A stretch of 64,000 nt of DNA from Microbacterium sp. AB (GCF_032878875.1 NZ_CP118157.1:1612001-1676000); one strand, 5' to 3'. Counted from the stretch's first letter, positions 1 through 8,734 are shown. Made by a program: numbers and translations. Notes: generated by a model from the sequence alone, not told the origin.

Positions 1-41
1 TCCTTGATGAATTTCAGCACCTCGGAGGAATCTTTGAACAT
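1..41 (-). CDS. glnA: Glutamine synthetase, N-terminal fragment cut by the window edge
   Basis: Only the first 13 codons lie in the window. Read on the minus strand from the ATG at 41-39 they give MFKDSSEVLKFIK, which matches the start of actinobacterial type I glutamine synthetase (usually MFxDSSEVLKFIKD). A GGAG ribosome binding site lies just upstream of the ATG. The enzyme makes glutamine from glutamate, ammonia and ATP in the cytoplasm. It is divergent from the RDD gene, and the space between them holds a GlnR-type box. Placement next to RDD and DUF4191 genes is the usual actinobacterial arrangement. The identification rests on a short peptide but the context is strong. Confidence 0.8.
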   Translation of the reverse strand, partial: MFKDSSEVLKFIK

Positions 42-114
42 TGAGGCTCCAGTTGTGGGATCTCGGGTGGGGCAATCCGGGGAACGGACGTCGCCGCAAA
101 CCTACGGTCTCGGC

Positions 115-152
115 GTTGCCCGGGGGTGTCCCTCATGTTTCGGGAATGTTAC
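115..152 (-). promoter_or_regulatory. GlnR-type nitrogen-control box upstream of glnA
   Basis: On the minus strand 152-137 reads GTAAC-ATTCCC-GAAAC, an exact fit to the GTnAC-N6-GAAAC GlnR consensus. Continuing with the same 11-nt period come GACAC (130-126) and GCAAC (119-115), each one mismatch from the consensus halves, so this may be a double a-b-a-b site. It lies about 75-110 bp before the glnA start. The same perfect box occurs upstream of amt at 37974-37989. Binding is inferred. Confidence 0.65.
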
Positions 153-179
153 GTGGCCCCTCTACTCTAGGCTCGTCGG

Positions 180-614
180 GTGACTTCCCCCTCATCTGCA
201 GCCGACCATCCGGGCGCTTCGCTGGGTCGTCCGGAGTCGGGGCCCGGCAGCATCGCCCGACCGGGCAGGCGCGTCGCCGGCCTCCTGATCGACTACGCCG
301 CGGCGACGCTCATCGCGACGGCCTTCTTCGGGTACGACCAGTTCGCGCTCCCCGCCGAGGCGGGGTTCAGCCTGTTCGCGCCCCTGATCGTCTTCGCCGT
401 CCTGCAGATCGTGTTCATCCCGACGATCGGCGGCAGCCCGGGGCATCGTCTCGTCGGCATGCGGCTCCTCCGCGCCGACGGAGCCTGGACGGGGCTCTGG
501 CGCCCCGTCGTGCGCACGCTGCTGCTCGTGGTCGTCATCCCCGCCGTCGTGTGGGACGCCGACCACCGCGGCCTGCACGACAAGGTCGCAGGAACCGTCC
601 TGGTGCGGGCCTGA
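180..614 (+). CDS. RDD family membrane protein
   Basis: A 144-residue protein with an RDD domain: the Arg-containing first segment around residues 29-50 (RPGRRVAGLLIDYAAA), a second hydrophobic segment at about 62-80, the SPGHRLVGMRL loop typical of the family, and a third segment at about 108-125. RDD proteins are small multi-pass membrane proteins; some have been tied to ion transport, but the substrate here is unknown. The GTG at 180 is chosen because the family motif starts soon after. A TACTCT -10-like element at 163-168 suggests a very short 5' leader. It converges with DUF4191, whose stop is 3 bp away, and is divergent from glnA. Confidence 0.85.
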   Translation: MTSPSSAADHPGASLGRPESGPGSIARPGRRVAGLLIDYAAATLIATAFFGYDQFALPAEAGFSLFAPLIVFAVLQIVFIPTIGGSPGHRLVGMRLLRADGAWTGLWRPVVRTLLLVVVIPAVVWDADHRGLHDKVAGTVLVRA

Positions 615-617
615 CGA

Positions 618-1325
618 TCAGCGCGGACGCTGCGCGCGCACCCTCGTGGGGTCGACGCCCTTCGGGATCGGCAGCGACGTGACCGACTGCGACACCGACT
701 CGATGCGCTGCACGACGGCGCCCATCGTGGCCCGGTCGAGAGCCTTGGGCAGCGACTTGACGGTCTTCACGAGACGGTCGATCGGGATCTCGTCGTCGCC
801 GTGTCCGACGTAGAACTCGTGGACCGGAACGCCGTGCGCCACGCGCTGCGCCTTCATCCGCTCATCGCGCATGAGCTTCGTCAGGCGGCCCCGTGAGCCC
901 TCGCCGACGACGACGATGCCGCCGCGTCCCACGGCGCGGTAGACGGCCTCCTGCGTCTTCGGGTTGATGCCGACGGGCATGTCGTCGGCGCGCCAGCGGC
1001 GCCCGAGCATGTTGGCCAGCACGTGGCCGCTCGCGCCGGGCATCCCGTCGAGCTTCCGGTACATCGCGCGCGTGGAGAGACGGGTCATCGTCATCATGGC
1101 CGCGAGTGCGCCCACCATGAGGCCCGTGATGCTCCACAGCAGGATGCCCCACCAGGACGGCTGGAGGAGGATCCCCGCGACGACGCCGAGACCGATCCCC
1201 ACGACGATGATGGCGATGAGCAGCCAGCCGAGCCACGGGAACGCCTCGCGCGTGAAGGTGAACAGTGACTTGATCTGTGAGAAGAAGCCGGGTCGCTTCT
1301 CCTTCTCGGTGCTGCGTGCTGCCAT
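618..1325 (-). CDS. DUF4191 family membrane protein
   Basis: A 235-residue protein, MAARSTEKEK at the start. Upstream in-frame codons give low-complexity Arg-rich sequence, so the ATG at 1325 is preferred. Two adjacent hydrophobic segments (about residues 29-55 and 60-80) form a hairpin. The rest is a cytoplasmic domain with conserved segments such as GRRWRADDMPVGINPKTQEA and VVVGEGSRGRL. DUF4191 proteins are restricted to actinobacteria and usually sit between lipA and the RDD/glnA genes. Function is not established. Here no lipA or lipB is adjacent. Confidence 0.85.
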   Translation of the reverse strand: MAARSTEKEKRPGFFSQIKSLFTFTREAFPWLGWLLIAIIVVGIGLGVVAGILLQPSWWGILLWSITGLMVGALAAMMTMTRLSTRAMYRKLDGMPGASGHVLANMLGRRWRADDMPVGINPKTQEAVYRAVGRGGIVVVGEGSRGRLTKLMRDERMKAQRVAHGVPVHEFYVGHGDDEIPIDRLVKTVKSLPKALDRATMGAVVQRIESVSQSVTSLPIPKGVDPTRVRAQRPR

Positions 1326-1468
1326 GTCTACAAGAGTACCGGCGGTGGGGCGTCGCCGAACGCGGCCACGATGCGACGTCGTGTGCACAGGGCGCCGTCG
1401 TCGGCGCGTCGTCTCCACGGCGCCGCGATCGAGCGTCCGTGGAGCGGCATGCCGAGCAGGGTGGAGGG

Positions 1469-2815
1469 ATGAGCTGGGAAGACGTCCTCGCGGGAACGGC
1501 GCCGGTCGGGACCGAGCCGACGGGCGCCTATCGCCACATCAGGCATGCGGCAGAGGGGCCCGTCGCCGGTGCGCTCACGGCATGCGGCGACGATCTCCTG
1601 GTGCTCGCGCATGCGGCGCGGCTCGACGACTGGGAGGGATGGCGTCACGCGGGAGCGCAGCACGTCCTCGCGCCCGTCGACCTGGTGCGCCTCGTCGACG
1701 GGCACGCGGTCGTGCTGCCGCTGTGCGACGTCCGGCTCGACGGATGGATCGCCCGACGGGCGGCGCGAGGGCCCGCGCTGGGCGGCGGCGAGATCGTGAC
1801 GCTCGCGGTGAGCCTGATCCGCGGGACCCAGGAGGCGTGGACGGGCCGCGGGGGAGACGAGCCGGGTCCCGTGGGGACGTGGTGGATCTCGTCCGACGCG
1901 CGTCCGCTCTTCGCCCACGGCGACGGCGAGCCCGTCGAGACCGCGGCGTCGCGCGCGATCGCGACGGTCGCCGGATCCTGCGCCGATCGCGTGCTGCGCC
2001 GGGTGCTGGACGAGATCCCCGCCGTCCTCGCCCGCCCCAGAGGGCTGCATCGCACGGCGCCGGAGCTGGAGGAGAAGCTGTTCGAGGCGTGCGCGCCCCG
2101 GGCGCTCGTGCTCGAGGGGCCGGACGGCGGGTCCGGGGCGACGTCGCCCCTCTCGGACGACGACGAGACGGCGGGCGGCCTCGTGGCGGCGGGCGGACGG
2201 CGGCGCGGCCGGGCGCTGGGCGAGCTCGTCGAACGCCACCTCGACGCGGGCGTGGGCGAGCTCGTCGCGGACGCGTGGGACGGCCTGCGCGGATCATGGG
2301 ACGAGCTGCGCGCCCGGCGTGCGCGCGGCAGAGGATCGCCCTCTCCTCGCGCGAACGGGCGCCGGGCGCCGCTGCTCGTGGGCCTGGCGGCCGCCGGCGC
2401 GGTGCTCGTGGCCGGCGCGCTGTGGCCGGAGGGAGACGACGGCGAGGACTCCGGAGGAGCCGCCGCGTCGGTGCGCGGGGCCGAGACCGCGGCTCGTCCC
2501 GATCCGTCGGAGACGCAGGGCGTCGCGGCGGGCGACGGATCAGTGCACAGAGAGACCTCGGTCGAGGAGAGCGCGGCTGGAGAGGCTCCGCACGCCGACG
2601 CGCGCAGCCCGTCCGAGGAGGAGACGCCCGAGGAGGCCGCTCTGCGCCTCGTCGAGGGCGCGGAGCCGTCGAGCACGGCGCTCGTCGACGACTTCGGTGA
2701 TGTCGCCGTCACGCGGGTGGAGGTGGGCGACTCGACGCAGCACGTCGTCCTCGAGCGTGTCGACGGCGTGTGGCGGGTGCGGCAGGTCTACGACACGGCG
2801 AAAGGGGCCGGATGA
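1469..2815 (+). CDS. Membrane protein with pseudokinase-like cytoplasmic region
   Basis: A 448-residue protein I do not recognise as a named family. The ATG at 1469 follows GGTGGAGGG; earlier in-frame codons look non-coding. The first ~200 residues run like the back half of a Hanks-type kinase: a hinge-like stretch (VVLPLCDVRLDGWI), an alpha-E-like helix, then WISSDARPLFAHGDG where active kinases have the catalytic-loop Asn and DFG. The HRD and DFG catalytic residues are absent. One transmembrane segment lies at about residues 298-316, followed by an acidic Ser/Ala/Glu-rich linker and a small extracellular C-terminal domain (EAALRLVEGA to VWRVRQVYDTA). This suggests a signalling or scaffold protein, by inference only. 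It occupies the place between DUF4191 and sucB where lipA/lipB are common. Confidence 0.6.
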   Translation: MSWEDVLAGTAPVGTEPTGAYRHIRHAAEGPVAGALTACGDDLLVLAHAARLDDWEGWRHAGAQHVLAPVDLVRLVDGHAVVLPLCDVRLDGWIARRAARGPALGGGEIVTLAVSLIRGTQEAWTGRGGDEPGPVGTWWISSDARPLFAHGDGEPVETAASRAIATVAGSCADRVLRRVLDEIPAVLARPRGLHRTAPELEEKLFEACAPRALVLEGPDGGSGATSPLSDDDETAGGLVAAGGRRRGRALGELVERHLDAGVGELVADAWDGLRGSWDELRARRARGRGSPSPRANGRRAPLLVGLAAAGAVLVAGALWPEGDDGEDSGGAAASVRGAETAARPDPSETQGVAAGDGSVHRETSVEESAAGEAPHADARSPSEEETPEEAALRLVEGAEPSSTALVDDFGDVAVTRVEVGDSTQHVVLERVDGVWRVRQVYDTAKGAG

Positions 2816-2860
2816 GCGTCCCCGCCCGTCCGGCCCCCTTCCCCTCGGGGAGCGCTCGAC

Positions 2861-4570
2861 TCAGATGCCGAGGTCGCCCGCGAAGTCCGCCGCCTCCAGC
2901 CGCGCCTTGACGGCGGAGAGGAAGCGAGCCGCGTCCGCGCCGTCGATCGTACGGTGGTCGTACGACAGCGCCAGGTACACGTACGAGCGGATGCCGATCG
3001 CCTCGACGCCGTCGACCTTCACCACGCCGGGGCGCTTGAAGACGACGCCCGTCCCGAGGATCGCCGACTGCGGCAGGAACACGACGGGCGTGTCGAACAG
3101 CGCGCCGCGCGAACCGGTGTTCGTCAGCGTGAACGTCCCGCCGGCGAGCTCGTCGGGCTTCAGCTTGTTGTCGCGCGTCCGCGCCGCGAGGTCGGCGATC
3201 TCGTGCGCGATCTGGGCGAGGTTCTTCGAGCCGGCGTCGCGGACGACCGGCGTGAGGAGACCGCGCTCGGTGTCCACCGCGATCGAGAGGTTCTCGCTCG
3301 CGGGGTAGACGATGTTGTTGTCCGCGTCGACCGTCGAGTTCACGATCGGGTACGCCTGCAGCGCCTCGGCGGCGGCGAGGGCGAAGAAGGGCAGGAACGA
3401 GAGCTTGTCGCCCGTCTTCTCGTGGAACGTCGTCTTGACCTGGTCGCGATAGCCGGAGAGCTTCGTCACGTCGACCTCGACGACGGTCGTGAGCTGGGCC
3501 GTCTGCTGCATCGACTCGACGGCCCGCGAGGCGAGGACCTTGCGCAGACGCGACATCGGCGCCGTCGTGCCGCGCAACGGCGACGGCTCGGGCTTCACGG
3601 CCGCCGGTGCGGCGGCGGGAGCCGCAGCGTCCGCCGCCGGCGCGGAAGCCGCCTCGGCGGCCTTGAGGACGTCCTCCTTGCGGATGCGTCCTCCCACGCC
3701 GGAGCCCTTCACCGTGGCGAGGTCGACGCCGTTCTGCGCGGCCAGGCGGCGCACGAGAGGCGTGACGTAGAGCTTCTCGCCGTCTGCGACCGGAGCAGGC
3801 GCCGCGGCCGGAGCGGCGGTGGGCGACGGTGCGGGCTCGGCGGGCGTCGCGGCTTCGGCGGGGGTCTCCGGCTCCGCGGGGGCAGGGGTCTCGGCCGGAG
3901 CCGACGCCTCGGCGGGAGCGGGGGTCTCCGGCTCCGCGGGAGCGGCCGGTGCGCCGCTGCCGACGCGTGCGAGCACGGCGCCGACCTCGACGGTCTCGTC
4001 CTCCTGGACGAGGATCTCCTGCACGGTCCCCGCGACGGGCGAGGGGATCTCCGTGTCGACCTTGTCGGTCGAGATCTCGAGCAGCGGCTCGTCGACCTCG
4101 ACGCTGTCGCCGACCTGCTTCAGCCAGCGCGTCACGGTCCCCTCGGTGACGCTCTCGCCGAGCTCGGGGAGCACGACGTCCGACGCGTCCGACGACGCGG
4201 GCGCCGACTCCGCTGCGGGAGCCGACGCTGCTTCCGCAGCGGGAGCGGCCGGCTCGGCCTCGGCGGGTGCCGGTGCGGCCTCGGACGCGGGCTCCTCGGC
4301 GGCGGGAGCGGCGGGCGCCTCGGGGGCGCCCGAGCCGTCGCCCACACGGGCGAGCTCGGCGCCGACCTCGACGGTCTCGTCCTCCTGAACGAGGATCGCC
4401 TCCACGACACCGCTCACGGGCGAGGGGATCTCGGTGTCGACCTTGTCGGTCGAGACCTCGAGAAGCGGCTCGTCCACTTCGACGGTGTCGCCGACCTGCT
4501 TCAGCCAGCGGGTGACCGTACCCTCGGTGACGCTCTCTCCGAGCGCGGGGAGGACGACGGAAGTGCTCAT
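2861..4570 (-). CDS. sucB: 2-oxoglutarate dehydrogenase complex E2, dihydrolipoamide succinyltransferase
   Basis: A 569-residue E2 component of 2-oxo acid dehydrogenase complexes. Two lipoyl domains are visible (residues 1-78 and about 131-205), each with the lipoylated lysine in STDKVDTE (K43 and K170). They are joined by long Ala/Pro/Glu linkers, followed by a peripheral-subunit-binding domain (about 275-310, [13 protein letters not shown]) and the acyltransferase domain ending in DHRTIDG with catalytic His539 and Asp543. In actinobacteria this protein serves 2-oxoglutarate dehydrogenase, and in some lineages also pyruvate dehydrogenase. It follows lpdA (E3) on the same strand after a 68-bp gap. 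The neighbouring lipoylation genes expected in related genomes are missing. Confidence 0.93.
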   Translation of the reverse strand: MSTSVVLPALGESVTEGTVTRWLKQVGDTVEVDEPLLEVSTDKVDTEIPSPVSGVVEAILVQEDETVEVGAELARVGDGSGAPEAPAAPAAEEPASEAAPAPAEAEPAAPAAEAASAPAAESAPASSDASDVVLPELGESVTEGTVTRWLKQVGDSVEVDEPLLEISTDKVDTEIPSPVAGTVQEILVQEDETVEVGAVLARVGSGAPAAPAEPETPAPAEASAPAETPAPAEPETPAEAATPAEPAPSPTAAPAAAPAPVADGEKLYVTPLVRRLAAQNGVDLATVKGSGVGGRIRKEDVLKAAEAASAPAADAAAPAAAPAAVKPEPSPLRGTTAPMSRLRKVLASRAVESMQQTAQLTTVVEVDVTKLSGYRDQVKTTFHEKTGDKLSFLPFFALAAAEALQAYPIVNSTVDADNNIVYPASENLSIAVDTERGLLTPVVRDAGSKNLAQIAHEIADLAARTRDNKLKPDELAGGTFTLTNTGSRGALFDTPVVFLPQSAILGTGVVFKRPGVVKVDGVEAIGIRSYVYLALSYDHRTIDGADAARFLSAVKARLEAADFAGDLGI

Positions 4571-4638
4571 GTCAGGAGTCTCCTTCGGAATGTCGAATTC
4601 TTGTCTAGCTTAGTGTCGCCGCGGAGTGCCCGCAGGCG

Positions 4639-6012
4639 TCAGAGCGCGTGGAGCGGCTTGCCGGCGAGTGCGAGGAAGGCCTCGCCGAGCGCCTCGCTCT
4701 GCGTGGGATGGGCGTGGACGAGCGGCGCGATGTCCTCGGGATGCGCCTCCCAGGCCACGGCGAGCTGCCCTTCCGTGATGAGCTCGCCGACGCGATCGCC
4801 CACGAGATGGACGCCGAGGACGGCTCCGTTCTTCCTGCGCACGACCTTCACGAGCCCGCCCGTCCCGATGATCTCGCTCTTGGCGTTGCCCGCGAGGCTG
4901 TACTCGACGGTCTCGACCTGGTCGGCCCCGTGCGCGGCCACGGCTGCGGCCTCGGTCACGCCGACGGAGGCGAGCTCGGGGTGCGAGTACGTCACGCGCG
5001 GGATCTGCTCGTCGGGGACGGGAGCGGACGGGATGCCCGCGATGCGCTCGGCCACCGCGATGCCCTGCTGGAAGCCCCTGTGGGCCAGCTGCGGTCCCGG
5101 CACGATGTCCCCGACGGCCCACACGCCCCGTGCCGTCGTGCGCAGATGCTCGTCGACGGCGACGAACCCGCGGTCGCGCCGCACGCCCGCCTCGTCGAGC
5201 CCGAGACCGTCCGTGGCGGGACCGCGTCCGACGGCCACGAGAAGCAGGTCCGCGGTGTACGACTCGCCGTTCTCGAGCGTCACGGTGACGTCGGCGGCGG
5301 TCTGCGTCGCCGAGGCGAGGCGGACGCCCAGCGATGAGAGGATGCCGCGCTTCCGGTACGCGCGTTCGAGCGCCTTGCTGAGAGCGACGTCCTCCTGCGG
5401 GGCGAGGTGGTCCAACGCCTCGACGATCGTGACCTCCGCGCCGAAGGAGCGCCATACGCTCGCGAACTCGACGCCGATGACGCCGCCGCCGAGGATGATC
5501 GCGCGGGAGGGGACCTCGGCGAGGGCGAGCGCACCCTCGCTGTCGACGATGCGGCCGCCCAGCTCGACCCCGGGGAGGGTCCGGCTGTACGACCCCGTCG
5601 CGAGGACGACGTCGGCGCCTCGGTACAGGTCGTCTCCGACGCGGACCGTGCGATCGGCCTCGAGACGGCCCTCGCCCGCGACGACGGCGATGCCCCGCGC
5701 CGCGAGCAGCCCCTCCAGCCCCTTGTGCTTCTTGGCCACGATGCCGTCGCGGTAGGCCGCGACGCGCGTGGCGTCGATCCCCGTGAGAGCGGCGTCGACG
5801 CCGTACTGCGACGCCTCGCGCACGGTGTCGGCGACCTCCGCGGCGTGGAGGAGCGCCTTCGTCGGCACGCATCCGCGGTGCAGGCAGGTGCCGCCGACCT
5901 TGTCCTTCTCGATCACGGCGACCGTCTTGCCGAGCTCGGCGGCGCGAAGCGCGGCGGCGTAGCCGCCGCTGCCGCCCCCGAGGACGACGACGTCGAACGC
6001 GTGGTCCGTCAC
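4639..6012 (-). CDS. lpdA: Dihydrolipoyl dehydrogenase (E3)
   Basis: A 457-residue FAD flavoprotein that reoxidises the dihydrolipoyl arms of E2 with NAD+. It has the GGGSGG dinucleotide motif at residues 12-17 and the redox-active disulfide in GGTCLHRGCVPTK (Cys43, Cys48). An NAD-binding GGGVIGVEFA motif lies mid-protein and the C-terminal HAHPT-SE segment holds the catalytic His435/Glu440 pair. The start is GTG at 6012, which overlaps the pepA stop as GTGA, so the two are translationally coupled. Downstream lies sucB. The layout pepA-lpdA-sucB is a single likely operon on the minus strand. Confidence 0.95.
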   Translation of the reverse strand: MTDHAFDVVVLGGGSGGYAAALRAAELGKTVAVIEKDKVGGTCLHRGCVPTKALLHAAEVADTVREASQYGVDAALTGIDATRVAAYRDGIVAKKHKGLEGLLAARGIAVVAGEGRLEADRTVRVGDDLYRGADVVLATGSYSRTLPGVELGGRIVDSEGALALAEVPSRAIILGGGVIGVEFASVWRSFGAEVTIVEALDHLAPQEDVALSKALERAYRKRGILSSLGVRLASATQTAADVTVTLENGESYTADLLLVAVGRGPATDGLGLDEAGVRRDRGFVAVDEHLRTTARGVWAVGDIVPGPQLAHRGFQQGIAVAERIAGIPSAPVPDEQIPRVTYSHPELASVGVTEAAAVAAHGADQVETVEYSLAGNAKSEIIGTGGLVKVVRRKNGAVLGVHLVGDRVGELITEGQLAVAWEAHPEDIAPLVHAHPTQSEALGEAFLALAGKPLHAL

Positions 6013-7502
6013 CTCGTCTCACCGCCCGCCGCGACGAAGTCGATGAGCGCGCGCACCGTCGCGCCGGTGGGCCCCTTGTCGGTGTATCCGTATGCGCTGC
6101 CGGAGCTCATCGCGGAGCCCGCGATGTCCAGGTGCACCCAGGGGATGCGCGGTGCGTCCTCGCCGTCTCCCCGTCGTCCCACGAAGCGCTGCAGGAAGAG
6201 CCCCGCGAAGAGCGAGCCCGCAGCGCGACTTCCGACGTTCGCGTTGCGCAGGTCGGCGACGCGCGAGTCGAGCTCTTCCGCGATGTACTCGGGGAGCGGG
6301 AGGGACCACGCGAGCTCGCCCGTGCGGTCGGCGGCCCGCAGGAAGGCGCCGACGGCCTCGTCGTCGCCCATCACGCCGGTGTAGCGCGTGCCCAGCGCGA
6401 CGACGATCGCGCCCGTGAGCGTGGCGACGTCGACGATGACGTCGGGCCGGTCGCGGCTCGCCGCGACGAGCCCGTCGGCGAGGACGAGCCGTCCCTCGGC
6501 GTCCGTGTTCGTCACCTCGACCGTCGTGCCGTCCGCCATCACGAGCACGTCGCCCGGACGCGTCGCCCGGCCCGACGGCATGTTGTCGGCGATGCACAGC
6601 CAGCCGGTCACGCGCACGGGGAGCGCGAGCTGCGCGGCCGCGCGCACGACGGCGAGCACCTCCGCGGCCCCCGTCATGTCCTCCTGCATGCCGACCATGG
6701 ACGCGGCCGGCTTGAGCGACAGGCCGCCCGTGTCGAACGTGATGCCCTTGCCGACGAGGGCGACATGGCGCTGCGCCCCCTCCGGGACGTAGTCGAGGCG
6801 CACGAGGCGGGGCGGGCGGTCCGAGCCCTTGCCGACGCCGACGATCCCGCCGAAGCCCTCCTCCTCGAGCGCCTTCTCGTCCCACACGCGCGCCTCGATC
6901 GGCAGGTCTCGCGTCCGCTCGAGCGCCGTCTCGGCGAGCTGGGCGGGGCTCTGCCACTCCGCGGGCGTGGAGACGAGGTCCTTCACGAGCGCGACCGCCT
7001 CGGCGCCGGCTCGTACGGCCGCGAGCTCGGCGTCGTCGACGGACGAGGGGGCGTGCACGACGACGCGCGACGCCCGCCGTCTCTTCGCGGCCTTCTCCTG
7101 CGCGTCGGTCTTGTACGAGGAGAACGCGTAGCCTCCGAGCGCGGCGCCCTCGGCCGCGGCGCGCCAGGCGTCGTCGACGTCGGCGAGGACCGTGACGGCG
7201 ACGGTGTCGAACCCGGTGAGCGAGCGGACGGCGGTGCCGACCGCGTCGCGCACGGCGCGGGCGTCGGGGCGCTTGCCCAGGCCGACCACGGCCACGGGAA
7301 GAGAGGCCGTCTCCGGTGCGTAGACGCGGGCGAAGGCGTTCTTGGCGCCGGTGAAGCCGATGGCCTCGAGAGCCGGGAGCAGATCCGCGTGGTCGCCCAG
7401 CGCATCCCGTCCCTCCGCCAGATCGGTCACGGCGATCACCAGGGCGTCGGCGCCGTCGTCGGGGAAGACGGCTGCGGACAGCGCGATTTCGGGATGCGGC
7501 AT
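6009..7502 (-). CDS. pepA: Leucyl aminopeptidase (M17 family)
   Basis: A cytosolic M17 aminopeptidase of about 497 residues that removes N-terminal residues from peptides using two metal ions. The C-terminal catalytic domain shows the metal/substrate motifs GKGITFDTGGLSLK and the signature NTDAEGRLVLADGL. The N-terminal domain is the usual macro-like fold. Two starts are possible: ATG at 7511 (MDSMPHPE) or ATG at 7502 (MPHPEIAL). The second is chosen because AGGA lies 8 nt upstream of it. The gene is divergent from the PAC2 gene 76 bp away and overlaps lpdA by 4 nt. Confidence 0.92.
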   Translation of the reverse strand: MPHPEIALSAAVFPDDGADALVIAVTDLAEGRDALGDHADLLPALEAIGFTGAKNAFARVYAPETASLPVAVVGLGKRPDARAVRDAVGTAVRSLTGFDTVAVTVLADVDDAWRAAAEGAALGGYAFSSYKTDAQEKAAKRRRASRVVVHAPSSVDDAELAAVRAGAEAVALVKDLVSTPAEWQSPAQLAETALERTRDLPIEARVWDEKALEEEGFGGIVGVGKGSDRPPRLVRLDYVPEGAQRHVALVGKGITFDTGGLSLKPAASMVGMQEDMTGAAEVLAVVRAAAQLALPVRVTGWLCIADNMPSGRATRPGDVLVMADGTTVEVTNTDAEGRLVLADGLVAASRDRPDVIVDVATLTGAIVVALGTRYTGVMGDDEAVGAFLRAADRTGELAWSLPLPEYIAEELDSRVADLRNANVGSRAAGSLFAGLFLQRFVGRRGDGEDAPRIPWVHLDIAGSAMSSGSAYGYTDKGPTGATVRALIDFVAAGGETR

Positions 7503-7566
7503 GCTGTCCATCCTAGGTTCGCGGCGCGGCGGAGGACGCCGCGGCCCGCGGGAGGTCGTCGGCTCG

Positions 7567-7572
7567 TAGCAT
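7567..7572 (+). promoter_or_regulatory. -10 element TAGCAT of a leaderless promoter (PAC2 gene)
   Basis: TAGCAT ends 6 nt before the ATG at 7579, which places transcription start at or next to the start codon. The intervening GGAGGG sits directly against the ATG, too close to act as a normal Shine-Dalgarno. Confidence 0.55.
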
Positions 7573-7578
7573 GGAGGG

Positions 7579-8523
7579 ATGCCCGACCCTCGAGAGATCT
7601 TCGAACGCGTCGCCGACGCACCGGTCGTCCCGGCCGGTCTCCCGCTCGTCGTCCTCCTCACGGGGTTCACGGATGCGGGCGGAGCGGTGTCGGGCGCGAT
7701 CGATCACATCCGCGATGATCTCCGTCCGCGCGCCATCGCGGTGTTCTCGAACGACGTGCTGCTGGACTACCGCGCGCGTCGTCCGATCGTGACGTTCGAC
7801 AAGGACCACCTGTCCGACTTCCAGCCGCCCCGGCTCGAGCTCTCGCTCGCCCACGACGCGCTCGGACAGCCCTTCCTCCTGCTGTCGGGGTACGAGCCGG
7901 ACTTCCTCTGGGAGGGCTTCGCCGAGGCGGTCTTCGACTTCGCCGTGGAGTTCGAGGCCTCCGGCCTCACCTGGGTCCACGCGATCTCGATGCCGGTTCC
8001 GCATACGCGAGACCTGGGCGTGACCGTCAGCGGCAACCGTCCCGACCTCGTGGAGGCGCAGTCCATCTGGAAGCCGCGCACGCAGGTCCCCGCGACGGCG
8101 GGCCACCTGCTGGAGTACCGCAGCGCGGAGGCCGGGATGCTCGTCGCGGGCTTCGTGCTGCTCATCCCGCACTACCTCGCGGAGACCGACTACCCCGCGG
8201 CGACCATCGCGGTCTTCGACCGGATCGCCTCCGCCACGGGACGCGTCTTCGATCTGGACGGGCTGCGCGAGGACAACCGCGAGTACCTCGGGAAGGTCGA
8301 GGAGCAGATCGCGGGCAACGACGAGCTCGGACGCATGGTCTCCGGGCTGGAGGAGCGCTACGACTCCTACATGGCGGGCCTGTCCGGCGGGGGATCGCCC
8401 AGCACGAGCGGCCTCATCCACGAGAGCGACCTGCCGAGCGCCGACGAGCTCGCCGCCGAGCTCGAGCGCTATCTGGCATCGCGTCCGTCGGGCGACGACG
8501 ACAAGCCGCTCGGGGGCGTGTAG
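7579..8523 (+). CDS. PAC2 family protein (proteasome assembly chaperone-like)
   Basis: A 314-residue soluble protein of the PAC2 superfamily, recognisable from the N-terminal LPLVVLLTGFTDAGGA segment and the middle region AISMPVPHTR with HYLAETDYPAA. Actinobacterial members are conserved and often sit next to the primary sigma factor gene, as here. They resemble archaeal and eukaryotic proteasome assembly chaperones, but a role in proteasome assembly is not shown in this family. The C-terminal ~60 residues are charged and look disordered. Divergent from pepA; sigA follows on the same strand after a 211-bp gap. Confidence 0.85.
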   Translation: MPDPREIFERVADAPVVPAGLPLVVLLTGFTDAGGAVSGAIDHIRDDLRPRAIAVFSNDVLLDYRARRPIVTFDKDHLSDFQPPRLELSLAHDALGQPFLLLSGYEPDFLWEGFAEAVFDFAVEFEASGLTWVHAISMPVPHTRDLGVTVSGNRPDLVEAQSIWKPRTQVPATAGHLLEYRSAEAGMLVAGFVLLIPHYLAETDYPAATIAVFDRIASATGRVFDLDGLREDNREYLGKVEEQIAGNDELGRMVSGLEERYDSYMAGLSGGGSPSTSGLIHESDLPSADELAAELERYLASRPSGDDDKPLGGV

Positions 8524-8610
8524 GGCCGGGCGGGAATGCCCCGCGGAGGCGGCGCGTTGACGTCTTCGAGCGCGCCGTGCGTCACGTCAGTCGACGCGTC
8601 GCAGGTGTGA

Positions 8611-8616
8611 GACAAT
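8611..8616 (+). promoter_or_regulatory. Candidate -10 element for the primary sigma factor gene
   Basis: GTGTGAGACAAT at 8605-8616 contains GACAAT with an upstream TG. No good -35 is visible at the ideal distance. If used, it gives a leader of about 115 nt holding the hairpin at 8645-8666 and a short upstream reading frame at 8679-8711. Confidence 0.3.
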
Positions 8617-8644
8617 AGCGGGACGACCCGTTGTCGGGCCTGCG

Positions 8645-8666
8645 TGTCAAGCCGCAGGACTTGACA
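8645..8666 (+). promoter_or_regulatory. Hairpin-forming inverted repeat in the sigA leader
   Basis: TGTCAAG (8645-8651) and CTTGACA (8660-8666) are perfect complements around an 8-nt loop. The right arm ends where the AAGGG preceding the upstream reading frame begins, so folding could affect its translation. Alternatively CTTGACA could be read as a TTGACA -35, but no matching -10 follows at 17 bp. Confidence 0.35.
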
Positions 8667-8678
8667 AGGGTCTTACTA

Positions 8679-8711
8679 GTGCCCGAAGACACCCGGGGGC
8701 GACGCGCGTAG
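8679..8711 (+). CDS. Possible 10-residue leader peptide upstream of sigA
   Basis: GTG at 8679 opens a frame encoding [10 protein letters not shown] that stops at TAG 8709-8711, 23 bp before the sigA start. An AAGGG ribosome binding site lies 8 nt upstream. The peptide is Arg-rich with CGG, CGA and CGC codons. Whether it is translated is unknown; conservation of the frame in relatives would be the test. Confidence 0.3.
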   Translation: MPEDTRGRRA

Positions 8712-8734
8712 CGCCGTCGGTGAAAGGCGAGAAC

